Below are positions 17,767-26,507 of a DNA stretch of 64,000 nucleotides, piece by piece (position 1 is the stretch's first letter; each line of letters opens with the position of its first letter). The notes under the pieces are model-generated. The model was not told the origin of the DNA, searched no databases, and saw nothing but the letters and a program-made list of their open reading frames with translations. The stretch is from Flavobacteriales bacterium (lineage in GTDB: Bacteria; Bacteroidota; Bacteroidia; Flavobacteriales_F; PHOS-HE28). The position numbers and the translations under genes were made by a program. The stretch covers positions 124,001 to 188,000 of the forward strand of contig JAGFIV010000100.1 of NCBI GenBank assembly GCA_024103275.1. Direction: 5' to 3'.

Positions 17767-19263
17767 ATGTACATGAGAGACCGACCCACCACCCTTGGGG
17801 AACTGAAGGAAAGCGGCTGGAAGAGCCGCAGCGTGAAGGACGAACTGCGGGCCAACCTGATCGACCGCTTGCGCGGCGGAAAGCCCCTCTTTGACGGGAT
17901 CCACGGATACGACGACACCGTGATCCCCGACATGGAACGCGCCATACTGGCCCGCCACAGCATCAACCTGCTCGGCCTGCGCGGACAGGCCAAGACGCGC
18001 ATGGCCCGGTCCATGGTGGAACTGCTCGATGAATGGATGCCCGTGGTGCAGGGAAGCGAACTGAATGACGACCCGCTGGCACCCCTCTCGCGCCATGCCA
18101 AGGACCTGCTGGCCGCGAAGGGGGACGGCACGCCGATCGCATGGGTGCACCGCAGCCAGCGCTACACCGAAAAACTGGCCACGCCGGACGTGACCGTGGC
18201 GGACCTGATCGGCGACAGCGACCCCATCAAGGCCGCCAACCTCAAGCTCGATTACGGCGACGAGCGCGTGATCCACTTCGGGCTGGTGCCGCGCAGCAAC
18301 CGGGGCATCTTCGTCATCAACGAGCTGCCCGACCTGCAACCGCGGATCCAAGTGGCCCTGTTCAACATCCTGCAGGAGGGCGACGTGCAGATCAGGGGGT
18401 TCAGGATGCGCCTGCCGCTGGACATCCAGTTCGTCTTCACCGCCAACCCGGAGGACTACACCAACCGCGGTGCCATCATCACCCCGCTGAAGGACCGCAT
18501 CCAAAGCCAGATCATCACCCATTACCCGGAAAGCACCGAACTGGGGATGAAGATCACCGAGCAGGAGGCCCGGACGACCCGCGACCAGCGCGAACGGGTC
18601 GTGGTGCCCGGATTGATGCACGAACTGGTGGAGAACATCGTGGAGGCGGCACGCTCCAGCGAATACGTGGACCAGAAAAGCGGCGTGAGCGCACGCCTGT
18701 CCATCAGCGCCCTGGAATACCTGGTCGCGGCCGCGGAACGGCGAGGCATCATCACCGGGGAGCCCCGCGTACAAGCCCGCATCAGCGACCTCCTGACCGT
18801 GGCCCCGGCCATCACGGGCAAGATCGAACTGGTGTACGAGGGAGAGCAGCAGGGAACGGAAAGCGTGGCGGAAAACCTGATCGACGAAGCCCTGCGCCGG
18901 ACGTTCCGCTGCCATTTTCCCGACCCCTCGCAAAAACGAATGGACGGGTGGCCCGACCCCTATGCGGAAGTGGTGGCCTGGTTTGAGGACAACGAGCTGG
19001 ACCTGCTGGCGGAATCCAGCGGAAGGGACTACGAGGCGGCGCTGAACACCGTGGCCGGGCTGGCCAAGCTGGTGGATGACCGCGAGGAGCCCATTCCCCC
19101 CGGGGAGCGCGGTTTGTGGATGGAATTCGTCCTGCACGGCCTGGCCGAATTCAGCCGCATCGGCCGGAACGGATTCACCGCCTCCGTCACGTTCAGCGAC
19201 CTGTTCAGCTCGCTCTACTTCACCAAGGATGATCCCGCCGGGGAAGGGGAGGAGGACGAGTGA
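17767..19263 (+). CDS. chelatase/MoxR-like AAA+ ATPase
   Basis: 498 residues. Walker A is seen as GLRGQAKT (about residue 69), sensor 1 as VFTANPEDYT and a Walker B position IFVINELPDL in which Asn replaces the usual Asp before Glu. The stretch PRIQVALFNILQEGDVQIRG and RGAIITPLKDRI resemble Mg-chelatase BchI/ChlI-like helices inserted in the AAA+ fold. The Asn variant occurs, as far as I recall, in this subfamily, so I do not read it as inactivation. With the preceding VWA gene it forms a two-component ATP-dependent remodelling system whose substrate cannot be inferred here. Confidence 0.85.
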   Translation: MYMRDRPTTLGELKESGWKSRSVKDELRANLIDRLRGGKPLFDGIHGYDDTVIPDMERAILARHSINLLGLRGQAKTRMARSMVELLDEWMPVVQGSELNDDPLAPLSRHAKDLLAAKGDGTPIAWVHRSQRYTEKLATPDVTVADLIGDSDPIKAANLKLDYGDERVIHFGLVPRSNRGIFVINELPDLQPRIQVALFNILQEGDVQIRGFRMRLPLDIQFVFTANPEDYTNRGAIITPLKDRIQSQIITHYPESTELGMKITEQEARTTRDQRERVVVPGLMHELVENIVEAARSSEYVDQKSGVSARLSISALEYLVAAAERRGIITGEPRVQARISDLLTVAPAITGKIELVYEGEQQGTESVAENLIDEALRRTFRCHFPDPSQKRMDGWPDPYAEVVAWFEDNELDLLAESSGRDYEAALNTVAGLAKLVDDREEPIPPGERGLWMEFVLHGLAEFSRIGRNGFTASVTFSDLFSSLYFTKDDPAGEGEEDE

Positions 19264-19340
19264 TACGGCCCCGGGCAGGCCGCCCCGCCGCGCGTTGAAA
19301 AACAACCCCGCGCGGCCATGCCCATCCGGACATTGCCTGC

Positions 19341-19348
19341 TAACTTCG
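19341..19348 (+). promoter_or_regulatory. -7 box TAACTTCG
   Basis: TAACTTCG lies only 7 bases before the fur-like ATG, so the transcript leader would be near zero. Confidence 0.5.
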
Positions 19349-19355
19349 CGTCGCC

Positions 19356-19838
19356 ATGGTGGCACCGGAGATCCAACAGAACGTGCGGCACATTTTCAGC
19401 GAGTACCTCACACGCCAAGGGCACCGCAAGACGCCCGAACGCTTCGCCATCCTCAATGAGATCTACGCCCAGGACGGGCATTTCGACATTGAGCGGCTCT
19501 ACGTTTCGATGAAACGGAAAAAGTACCGCGTGAGCCGGGCCACCTTGTACAACACCATGGAGCTGCTGCTGGATTGCAAGCTCGTGCGCAAGCACCGCTT
19601 CGGCTCCAACCAGGCCCAGTTCGAGCGCGCCTACAGCTACCGCCAGCACGACCACGTGATCTGCACCAACTGCAACAAGGTGATGGAGTTCTGCGACCCC
19701 CGCATCCAGAACATCCGCAACACCGTGGCCGAGGTGATGGGCTTCGAGGTGAGCCACCACACCATGCACATCTACGGCCTTTGCCCCCAATGCATCAAAG
19801 AACGCAACCGAAACCATGAGCAGCACAGCAACGGATAA
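19356..19838 (+). CDS. Fur-family metalloregulator
   Basis: 160 residues. The winged-helix DNA-binding part covers about 1-85 (RKTPERFAILNEIY, then RVSRATLYNTMELLLDCKLV). The dimerisation and metal part has HDHVICTNCNKVMEF and, near the C terminus, LCPQC, giving the two CxxC pairs of a structural zinc site, plus His-rich VSHHTMHIYG. It could be Fur, PerR or Zur-like; residues visible here do not decide. It overlaps the STAS gene by 23 bases, and purA follows, an order I recall from other Flavobacteriales. Confidence 0.9.
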   Translation: MVAPEIQQNVRHIFSEYLTRQGHRKTPERFAILNEIYAQDGHFDIERLYVSMKRKKYRVSRATLYNTMELLLDCKLVRKHRFGSNQAQFERAYSYRQHDHVICTNCNKVMEFCDPRIQNIRNTVAEVMGFEVSHHTMHIYGLCPQCIKERNRNHEQHSNG

Positions 19839-20190
19839 GCCCACCTTCAGCCTCCAGGTCAGCGAGCAGGAGGGGGCCAAGATCTTCCACCTGAACGGCC
19901 GCCTGATGGACCAGCAGCAGGCCGACAACCTGATGGCTGTGCTGGACGGGCACCTCAAGGGCGACCAGGCCGTGAACGTGATCCTGGACATGTCCGGGCT
20001 GGTGTACATGAACAGCACCGGCCTCAACATCATGATCAGTGTGCTCACCCGCACGCGCAAGGCCGGCGGGCAGGTGCTGCTGGCGAACATGGCACACGGG
20101 GTACGCCAACTCTTCGTGGTCACCAAGCTGGATTCGGTGTTCCCCATCCTCGATACCGTGGAACTCGCCCTGGCCAAATTGCGCGCCTGA
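19816..20190 (+). CDS. STAS-domain anti-sigma factor antagonist-like protein
   Basis: 124 residues. The STAS fold is recognised from KIFHLNGRLMDQQQ, a central VILDMSGLVYMNSTGLNIMI with the phosphorylatable Ser/Thr position (NSTG), and a terminal helix DTVELALAKL. SpoIIAA-type proteins are switched by a serine kinase and PP2C phosphatase; neither is in the window. It starts inside the fur-like gene and ends 2 bases before purA, so it is translated from the same message. Its partner may be encoded elsewhere. Confidence 0.88.
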   Translation: MSSTATDKPTFSLQVSEQEGAKIFHLNGRLMDQQQADNLMAVLDGHLKGDQAVNVILDMSGLVYMNSTGLNIMISVLTRTRKAGGQVLLANMAHGVRQLFVVTKLDSVFPILDTVELALAKLRA

Positions 20191-20192
20191 CC

Positions 20193-21470
20193 ATGGCGGG
20201 CAAGGTGGATGTGATCCTCGGCGCACAATGGGGCGATGAGGGAAAGGGGAAGGTGGTGGACGTGGTTGCGCCCCACTACGCGGTGATCGCGCGTTTCCAA
20301 GGAGGGCCCAACGCCGGGCACACCTTGATCTTCGACGGCCGCAAGCACGTGCTGCACACCATTCCCAGCGGCGTGTTCCGCCCCGGGGTGTGGAACCTGG
20401 TGGGCAATGGCGTGGTGATCGATCCGGTCACCTTCATGCAGGAGGTGAAAGAGCTTGATGCGGCCGGCGTGGATGTGCGGCCCAACCTGCTCATCAGCCG
20501 CAGGGCCCACCTGATCCTGCCCACCCACCGCGCACTCGACGAGGCCAGCGAGGCCGACAAGGGCCAGGCCAAGATCGGAAGCACGCTCAAGGGCATCGGG
20601 CCCACGTACATGGACAAGACCGGCCGCAACGGCCTGCGCGTGGGCGACCTGGAGCAACCGGATTTCCGGGGGCGGTACGGCGCGTTGGTGGCCAAGCATG
20701 AGCGCCTGTTCCGCATCCACGACCATCACCCCGAATGGCGAAGCCAGGAGGCCGAATGGCTGGCCGCAGCGGAAGCCATGCGCGGGTTCCGGTTCGTGGA
20801 CGGCGCCCAATGGCTGAATGAACGGCTCGCCCAAGGAGACGACGTGATGGCGGAAGGCGCCCAGGGCACCATGCTCGATATCGACTTCGGTACCTACCCC
20901 TTCGTTACCTCCAGCAACACCATCAGCGCCGGGGCCTGCTCGGGGCTGGGTGTAGGACCCGCACGCATCGGCAAGGTCATCGGCATTTTCAAGGCCTACT
21001 GCACCCGCGTGGGCAGCGGCCCCTTCCCCACGGAACTGCATGATGATACCGGGGAGGCCATCCGCAAGGCGGGGAACGAATACGGTGCCACCACCGGCCG
21101 CCCGCGCCGCTGCGGTTGGCTCGACCTGCCCGCCCTGCGCTATGCCGCGATGATCAACGGGGTGACCGAGCTGGCCATGATGAAGGCCGACGTGCTCAGC
21201 GGCATGCCACGTGTCCGGGTATGCACGGCATACCGGGTCCATGGCCGTGAGACCACCGGATTCCCCTTCGACCTGGACGACGCGGTGCAACCCGTGTACA
21301 CCGACCTGCCCGGATGGGGCCCGGCGGTGGCCAACAAGCCCCTGCCGGATGAGCTGGAAGCCTACATCGCCTTCGTGGAAAAGGCCGTCGGCGTGCCGGT
21401 GCGCATCGTTTCCCTGGGTCCCGACCGGGCAGAGACGCTGATGCGCGAAAAGGCCGCCGTGCCGCGTTGA
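20193..21470 (+). CDS. purA: adenylosuccinate synthetase
   Basis: 425 residues, the usual length. It carries the N-terminal GTP-binding GAQWGDEGKGK with catalytic Asp, the GGPNAGHT motif with catalytic His, the IMP-site GSTLKGIGPTY, EGAQGTMLDIDFGTYPFVTSS, and the C-terminal TGRPRRCGWLD. It converts IMP, aspartate and GTP to adenylosuccinate, the first committed step to AMP, in the cytosol. It is the third gene of the fur-STAS-purA unit. Confidence 0.97.
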   Translation: MAGKVDVILGAQWGDEGKGKVVDVVAPHYAVIARFQGGPNAGHTLIFDGRKHVLHTIPSGVFRPGVWNLVGNGVVIDPVTFMQEVKELDAAGVDVRPNLLISRRAHLILPTHRALDEASEADKGQAKIGSTLKGIGPTYMDKTGRNGLRVGDLEQPDFRGRYGALVAKHERLFRIHDHHPEWRSQEAEWLAAAEAMRGFRFVDGAQWLNERLAQGDDVMAEGAQGTMLDIDFGTYPFVTSSNTISAGACSGLGVGPARIGKVIGIFKAYCTRVGSGPFPTELHDDTGEAIRKAGNEYGATTGRPRRCGWLDLPALRYAAMINGVTELAMMKADVLSGMPRVRVCTAYRVHGRETTGFPFDLDDAVQPVYTDLPGWGPAVANKPLPDELEAYIAFVEKAVGVPVRIVSLGPDRAETLMREKAAVPR

Positions 21471-21480
21471 TCCCCCGGCC

Positions 21481-22839
21481 ATGGGCAGGCGCAGGCCACG
21501 CAGGGAGGCACCACCCGGGCCAATGGCGCTGCCACCCGCCGTTGCCGGGCTGTTGGGCGATGAGGCCGGGGAACTGCTGGCCGCCTTGGGGCAACCCGCG
21601 CCGGTGAGCATCCGGCTGAACCCGGCCAAACCGGTGGAAATGGCCGGCAGCCCGGTGCCATGGTGCACCCAGGGACGCTACCTGCCGGAAAGGCCCGTCT
21701 TCACCTTGGACCCGTTCCTGCATGCCGGGGCCTATTACGTGCAGGAAGCCGGCAGCATGGTGCTGGAATGCGCGGTGAAAGCATGCGGCCTCCTGCCGGA
21801 CGGCGCGGTGGCGCTCGACCTGTGCGCCGCGCCCGGCGGAAAGGCCACGCACTTGGCGGCCCTGCTGCCCGGATCCGCGCTGTTGGTAGCCAACGAGACC
21901 GACCCGGCGCGGCAGGCCGTCCTCACTGAAAATGTTTGGAAATGGGGCCGGCCCGACACGGTTCTCACCCAGGCCGCGCCTGAGGACTTCGAGGCCTTGG
22001 GCGCGTTCTGCGACCTGGTGCTGGTGGATGCCCCCTGCTCCGGCGAAGGCATGTTCCGCAAGGATCCCCACGCACGCGCCCAGTGGGGCGAAAACCTGGT
22101 GGAGACCTGTGCCGCCCGCCAACAACGGATCCTGGAGAGCGCGTGGCACCTGGTGAAACCGGGCGGGCACCTGATCTACAGCACCTGCACCTGGGAAGTC
22201 CGGGAGAACGAGGACCAAGTGCAACGCCTGGTCGATCGCGGGGCCGTGCCGGTCACCATCCCCGTGGAGGAAGCATGGGGGATGTTGCCCGCCACGGCCG
22301 GTGTGCGCTGCTACCCGCACCGCGTGCGCGGCGAGGGCTTCTTCATCGCGCTCCTGCACAAGCCGGGCCGGGGACCGGGGGAGGCCATCGGCCGGCTTGG
22401 CCCGCACCCGGGCAACGGAACGGACCAGCTGCCTGGTGAAGTGGTGCCATGGGTCCGGGAGGCGGAGACTTGCGCGGCCATCCGGCGGGAAGATGTGCTG
22501 TATGCCGTGGAGGCCCGGTGGGAGGGAAGGGTACGCACCTTGATGGCGGCGCTGCGCACCACCGCGCCGGGCACGCCGGTGGCCCGGTACAAGGGAGGGG
22601 CCTGGTGGCCCCATCCGGCACTGGCCTTGGGCGGGCGGTGCCACCACCGCGCCTTCGCGACGCTGGACCTGGACCGCGCACGGGCCTTGGCCTATTTGCG
22701 CGGCGAAGCTTTGCCGGGCACCGATACGGATGGCTTTGCTTTGGTGCGGCACGGGGGAATGGGCCTGGGCTGGGCCAAGGGTGCGGGCAAGCGCTGGAAC
22801 AACCTGTGGCCCGCCGCTTGGCGGATCCGGATGCGATAG
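21481..22839 (+). CDS. rRNA m5C methyltransferase (RsmF/NOL1-NOP2-sun family)
   Basis: 452 residues, or about 438 if started at the second ATG (21523). SAM-binding motifs are LDLCAAPGGKATHLAAL, LVANETDP and LVLVDAPCSGEGMFR; the catalytic Cys is in the PCSGEGMF and the second Cys in YSTCTWEVRENE, as required for m5C transfer. A C-terminal PUA-like region follows (GRCHHRAFATLDLDRARALAYLRGE), the layout of RsmF/YebU that modifies C1407 of 16S rRNA. It lies 10 bases after purA. Confidence 0.88.
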   Translation: MGRRRPRREAPPGPMALPPAVAGLLGDEAGELLAALGQPAPVSIRLNPAKPVEMAGSPVPWCTQGRYLPERPVFTLDPFLHAGAYYVQEAGSMVLECAVKACGLLPDGAVALDLCAAPGGKATHLAALLPGSALLVANETDPARQAVLTENVWKWGRPDTVLTQAAPEDFEALGAFCDLVLVDAPCSGEGMFRKDPHARAQWGENLVETCAARQQRILESAWHLVKPGGHLIYSTCTWEVRENEDQVQRLVDRGAVPVTIPVEEAWGMLPATAGVRCYPHRVRGEGFFIALLHKPGRGPGEAIGRLGPHPGNGTDQLPGEVVPWVREAETCAAIRREDVLYAVEARWEGRVRTLMAALRTTAPGTPVARYKGGAWWPHPALALGGRCHHRAFATLDLDRARALAYLRGEALPGTDTDGFALVRHGGMGLGWAKGAGKRWNNLWPAAWRIRMR

Positions 22840-22866
22840 GGCCATCGTGCGGGGCAGACTTGCGGT

Positions 22867-22873
22867 TACTTTG
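22867..22873 (+). promoter_or_regulatory. -7 box TACTTTG
   Basis: TACTTTG, one base shorter than the consensus, ends 8 bases before the start of the TonB-like gene; it would give an essentially leaderless transcript. Confidence 0.4.
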
Positions 22874-22881
22874 CACGTCGC

Positions 22882-23628
22882 ATGTCGCTGCTGGACCGAT
22901 CGCTCGACCTCTTTGATCGCCATAAATACGGCATCATCGGCACCTTGGCGGTGCACACCGCACTGATCGGCGTATTCATCCTCGGGAAGTTCAGCACGCC
23001 GCCGGTGGAGCGCGAGGCACCGCCCATGGAAATGGTGCTTGAGGACGAGACGCCCGAAACGGAAACGAGCCAAAGCGCGGGGGACGAAGCTTCCGCAGCC
23101 ACGGCCCAGGTGACCAACCTGGCCAGCAATGTGACGGCCAGCATCCAGCCGTTGTCCCGTGCGGCGCAGGAACGCATGGCCCAACGTGTGGAACAGGACC
23201 TGCACGATCTGGAGAAATCCGAATTCGACCGGCTGGCCGAGGAGCGCAGGGCTGAAGGCAAGGAGATCACCGTGCCTGAACTGGACCCCAGCAAGTTCGA
23301 CAAGAGCAACTACATGGAGAAGATGCCCAAGCCGGTGAAGGTGGAGGGTCTGACCACCGTGTCCTACGACCTGGTGGGCCGTGCCCACATCGTGCTGGAG
23401 GTGCCCGCCTACCTGTGCAAGGGCAGCGGCAAGATCGTGATCCGTGTTGCCGTGGACCGCGCGGGTGCCGTCACCAAGGCTGAACTGGACCCCGCACAAA
23501 GCACCGACATCAGCGGGTGCATGGCGGAAAATGCGTTGATCTCGGCCAAAGGGGCCCGTTTCACGGCCTCCAATACGGCAGCACAGCCACAGAAGGGCAC
23601 CATCACCTACATTTTCCTGGCCCAGTAA
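22882..23628 (+). CDS. TonB-like energy-transducer family protein
   Basis: 248 residues. One transmembrane helix near residues 16-36 (YGIIGTLAVHTALIGVFILG) is followed by an acidic Pro/Glu linker, a coiled-coil segment, and a C-terminal 80-residue domain (GKIVIRVAVDRAGAVTKAEL, then GTITYIF) that resembles the TonB or AgmX/PglI C-terminal fold. Membrane topology (short cytoplasmic N terminus, periplasmic C terminus) matches TonB-type proteins. No ExbBD partner is next to it, so an orphan status or non-TonB role is possible. Confidence 0.6.
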   Translation: MSLLDRSLDLFDRHKYGIIGTLAVHTALIGVFILGKFSTPPVEREAPPMEMVLEDETPETETSQSAGDEASAATAQVTNLASNVTASIQPLSRAAQERMAQRVEQDLHDLEKSEFDRLAEERRAEGKEITVPELDPSKFDKSNYMEKMPKPVKVEGLTTVSYDLVGRAHIVLEVPAYLCKGSGKIVIRVAVDRAGAVTKAELDPAQSTDISGCMAENALISAKGARFTASNTAAQPQKGTITYIFLAQ

Positions 23629-23715
23629 GACATTTAGGCAGGGGGCAGCCTCGGCTTGCGTCATTCTGTCGCGCGGATACGGGCCATTACACCATTCCGG
23701 CAGGATGCGGGCCTT

Positions 23716-23729
23716 GGCATTGGTTTCGC
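23716..23729 (+). promoter_or_regulatory. possible sigma-54-type -24/-12 element before hsp20
   Basis: TTGGCATTGGTTTCGC contains GG and GC separated by exactly 10 bases (23716-17 and 23728-29), the minimal RpoN spacing. It would give a leader of about 35 bases to the ATG at 23776. The remainder of the consensus is weak and no enhancer site was found, so this is tentative. Confidence 0.25.
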
Positions 23730-23775
23730 GGAAACGCAGACGAACTTCGAAACACAAACCCAAACACAAACGATC

Positions 23776-24207
23776 ATGAACTACCCGACTTTCCCCACCC
23801 GGTTCCGTCCGTTCTCCGGCATTCTGGATCAGTTCTTCAGCAACATCGACCAGATCCAAGGAAGCGATGAACATTTCGGGTTGGCACCACGCGTGAACAT
23901 CACCGAGAACGGCGATGGCTTCAAGCTGGAGATGCAGGCACCGGGCTACGACAAGGAAGACCTGAAGCTGAACTTGGAGAATGATGTGCTGACGATCAGC
24001 GCCGAGAAGGAGCACGAAGAGCTGAAGGAGAACGAGCGTTACACGCGCCGCGAATTCTCGCAAAGCTCATTCAGCCGCAGCTTCCGGCTGCCCCAAACCG
24101 TGGATGCAGAGAAAATCTCAGCGGAGCACGTGAACGGCGTGTTGAAGGTGAGCATCCCGAAGAAGGTCGAAGTGAAGCCGGCGACCAAGCAGATCAACAT
24201 CGGTTGA
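23776..24207 (+). CDS. Hsp20/alpha-crystallin small heat-shock protein
   Basis: 143 residues from the ATG at 23776; an upstream in-frame ATG at 23656 is unlikely since it precedes a low-complexity run (ETQTQTQTI). The alpha-crystallin domain covers about 35-135 (PRVNITENGDGFKLEMQAPGY, VLTISAEKE, FSRSFRLP, VNGVLKVSIPK), and a C-terminal INI represents the IxI anchoring motif. It is an ATP-independent holdase. A strong hairpin terminator follows. Confidence 0.95.
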   Translation: MNYPTFPTRFRPFSGILDQFFSNIDQIQGSDEHFGLAPRVNITENGDGFKLEMQAPGYDKEDLKLNLENDVLTISAEKEHEELKENERYTRREFSQSSFSRSFRLPQTVDAEKISAEHVNGVLKVSIPKKVEVKPATKQINIG

Positions 24208-24224
24208 TCGCCGCCACAGGCCCA

Positions 24225-24254
24225 GGAATGGCCCCGCTGCAACGGGGCCATTCC
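24225..24254 (+). terminator. hairpin terminator after hsp20
   Basis: A 12-bp perfect stem (GGAATGGCCCCG at 24225-24236 with its complement at 24243-24254) and a 6-base loop, 17 bases after the hsp20 stop. No T tract follows. Confidence 0.6.
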
Positions 24255-24356
24255 CATTGGTGGCCTCAGGATCAGCGGGGACCGGCGAACAACGGGTCCG
24301 GTCGTATCCCACACGGTGCAACTTTGAAGTCATGCGCAACGTTCCATACGGCTACC

Positions 24357-24557
24357 ATGGCGAAACCATTGATTGATTATTACAAGGAAGTACTGGGGAA
24401 GATCAGCTACGCGGACCAGGCGGTTTTCCGCAAGGAACTGCGCAAGGCGTTCCGGAGGCTGGTGCCTGCGGAGCGGGAACAGTTGAAGGCGTGGTTCCGC
24501 TCTTCCTGCGTCTGCAAAACGGGCCACGCACCGTCCCGGGGAGGGCTGGCCGCCTAA
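24357..24557 (+). CDS. small basic protein of unknown function
   Basis: 66 residues from the ATG at 24357 (MAKPLIDYYKEVLGK). It is helical and basic (RKELRKAFRRLVPAEREQLKAWF) with two Cys near the C terminus (SCVCKTG). No family recognised. A CAACTTTG box about 40 bases upstream could serve as its -7 element, and it is convergent to the following membrane-protein gene. Small size makes it uncertain, but the sequence looks protein-like rather than shadow. Confidence 0.45.
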   Translation: MAKPLIDYYKEVLGKISYADQAVFRKELRKAFRRLVPAEREQLKAWFRSSCVCKTGHAPSRGGLAA

Positions 24558-24576
24558 GCGCCGACACCGGCAGGCC

Positions 24577-25284
24577 TCAGTTGAAGGTCTTGCTGTCCCA
24601 CGCGTCGCGGCTGAACTGGCCGAAGAACGCCCACCAGCAATAACTGGTGATCGCGCCCACCAGCATCGCGGTGCAGAAGAAGGCACCCAGGCGATAGGAG
24701 CCCCACCAGGATGCGTCAGCCTTCGCCGCCACCCATGCCGTAGGGATCAGGGCACCGATCAACAGGGCCGCCACGAATGACGTGGCCACGAACTGTGGCC
24801 AATTGCGCACCGGCCAGGCTGTAACCGCGCGCAACGGGTGCATGTCGCGGCCCCAGCGGTGCACCAAGTAATAGAGGTCCTCGCCGACCGGAACGAAGAG
24901 CATGGGGTCGGCATCGCAGTCACTCAGCTTGAAACGGCCCGCAGGTGCCAGGATCATGAAGCCTTTCGCCGGCATCCCCGTCCGCTTCTCCAAGTGTCGC
25001 ACCGCCGTTACCGCTTGGGAGGGGATGGGACCCTTGAAGCGGCCCGACGGCAGGAAGCGCAACCGGTATTTGATGCAAGTGCGGCGGATCACTTCCCGGC
25101 TGAACAGGCGATGCGGCGCCAGGCCCGTTGCCGGGTTGATCTCCTCGTGGAACGTGGATCGGATCACGGCGCGCACGATCGCGTCCTCCTTTTCCTCCTG
25201 CTCCAGGATCGCATACAGTTCCTGGATCACCGCGCCTTCGCCTTTGAGGATGCTGGCCAATTCCTCCTCCTTGATGTCCGCCAT
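24577..25284 (-). CDS. predicted membrane protein, unknown function
   Basis: 235 residues. The N-terminal two thirds are soluble and charged, including an acidic helix at the start (MADIKEEELASILKGEGAVI). The C-terminal part has two hydrophobic segments, about 165-190 (FVATSFVAALLIGALIPTAWV) and about 202-225 (GAFFCTAMLVGAITSYCWWA). No known motif. The ATG lies 9 bases after the DUF1883 gene, so the two are presumably cotranscribed. Confidence 0.72.
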   Translation of the reverse strand: MADIKEEELASILKGEGAVIQELYAILEQEEKEDAIVRAVIRSTFHEEINPATGLAPHRLFSREVIRRTCIKYRLRFLPSGRFKGPIPSQAVTAVRHLEKRTGMPAKGFMILAPAGRFKLSDCDADPMLFVPVGEDLYYLVHRWGRDMHPLRAVTAWPVRNWPQFVATSFVAALLIGALIPTAWVAAKADASWWGSYRLGAFFCTAMLVGAITSYCWWAFFGQFSRDAWDSKTFN

Positions 25285-25293
25285 TTCCTATCC

Positions 25294-25647
25294 TTATTTG
25301 TCCACCGGTACTTTCCTTGGCTGGTCCAGGCCCGGTATGTCCTGGTCGTCAAACTCCTCGCCGTGCGTGCCAGGCAGTTTCGCTGGCTGCCCGCCTGCCC
25401 GCAGCCGGCATGTGGCGCTGATGTCCGCCTCCCCTTTCTCCACCACCGCATGCCAGATCCCATCGAACGGCAGTTCGAAACGGATCAAGCCGTCCGAGTC
25501 CTGGCCTTTGTAATAGGTGTGCGTACGGCCGGCACCATAATTCTTGAACTCCTTCGCTGTCATGAACTTCACAAGGGCCGGTGCGCTCAGGTCCACTTCG
25601 AGCACTTCGCCACGTTTCGCCGGGTATTTCCTGTACAGGAACTTCAT
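25294..25647 (-). CDS. DUF1883-like small protein
   Basis: 117 residues from the ATG at 25647; the longer frame begins at 25710 with a non-homologous-looking tail. MKFLYRKYPAKRGEVLEVDL, the later NYGAGRTHTYYKGQ and GIWHAVVEKG match the pattern I recall for DUF1883, a small beta-rich domain of unknown biochemical role. The C-terminal 25 residues are acidic and proline-rich and may be disordered. It sits between a universal stress protein and a membrane protein on one strand. Confidence 0.7.
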   Translation of the reverse strand: MKFLYRKYPAKRGEVLEVDLSAPALVKFMTAKEFKNYGAGRTHTYYKGQDSDGLIRFELPFDGIWHAVVEKGEADISATCRLRAGGQPAKLPGTHGEEFDDQDIPGLDQPRKVPVDK

Positions 25648-25706
25648 CTCTCGTGTTTGGATGGAGGTGCTAATGTAAGGGCATGCAGGTCCCGGCGGCG
25701 TTACTT

Positions 25707-26507
25707 TCACAACTTCACGCTCAGGATGGGGAAGGTGGTGCGGTTGACCAGGTCCTCCGTCACGCTGCCGTTCACCACATGGAAGAATCCCTTGCGGCCG
25801 TGCGTGGCCATGGCGATCATGTCAGCATCGATCCCCCGGGCGAAGTTGAGGATGCCTTCCTCGATGCTCAGGTCGTTGTATACGGTGGTGCTGAACCGCT
25901 TGAGCTCATACAACTGCAGGAAACGGTCGATCGCCTTGTACGTGTCGGCACTGCGCTCGAAGCTGCCCGGGGTGTTCACCTTCAGCAGGTGGATCTTCGG
26001 GTTGAACAGGTCGATCACCGGTTGGAACGCATGGAACTTTTCGATGTCCTTGGCCGTGAAATTCGATGCGTACACCATGTCCTTCACGTCGAAGTCCTCC
26101 ACGTTGTGCTTGATCACCAGGATGGGCATGGGTGCGATGCGCACCACACGCTGGGTGTTGGAGCCCACCATGCCGCCCAGGCCCCGTGCGCCGTTGCTCC
26201 CCATCACGATCAGGTCCATGCCGCGCAACTGCTGGTTGCGGAACATCTCGGTGATGCCGAACTGGCGCAGCATGAAGCGCTTCATCGGGATGCCTTGCAG
26301 GAACGGCATCTCCGGCACTTTGTCCAGGCGCAGTTCGATATCCTCGCGCTTTTTGTGGTTGCTGGTATGGAAGTCGCCCATGTCCTCGTACACATGGACC
26401 AGGTGCAACACGGCACCGCTGATGCGCGTCAGCTTCGCGGCCACCCGCAGGGCATCGGTGGCACAATCCGAGAAGTCATAAGGCACAAGAATATTTTTGA
26501 TGGCCAT
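25707..26507 (-). CDS. tandem universal stress protein
   Basis: 266 residues carrying two UspA-type domains (about 1-145 and 155-266). The first begins IKNILVPYDFSDCATDAL and has the ATP-type glycine motif VMGSNGARGLGGMVGSN; the second ends with GIDADMIAMATHGRKGFFHVVNGSVTEDLVN. Tandem Usp proteins bind ATP or nucleotides and are typically induced by stress. It is the first gene of a three-gene minus-strand unit and is separated from the SiaC-like gene by the MITE-like element. Confidence 0.93.
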   Translation of the reverse strand: MAIKNILVPYDFSDCATDALRVAAKLTRISGAVLHLVHVYEDMGDFHTSNHKKREDIELRLDKVPEMPFLQGIPMKRFMLRQFGITEMFRNQQLRGMDLIVMGSNGARGLGGMVGSNTQRVVRIAPMPILVIKHNVEDFDVKDMVYASNFTAKDIEKFHAFQPVIDLFNPKIHLLKVNTPGSFERSADTYKAIDRFLQLYELKRFSTTVYNDLSIEEGILNFARGIDADMIAMATHGRKGFFHVVNGSVTEDLVNRTTFPILSVKL

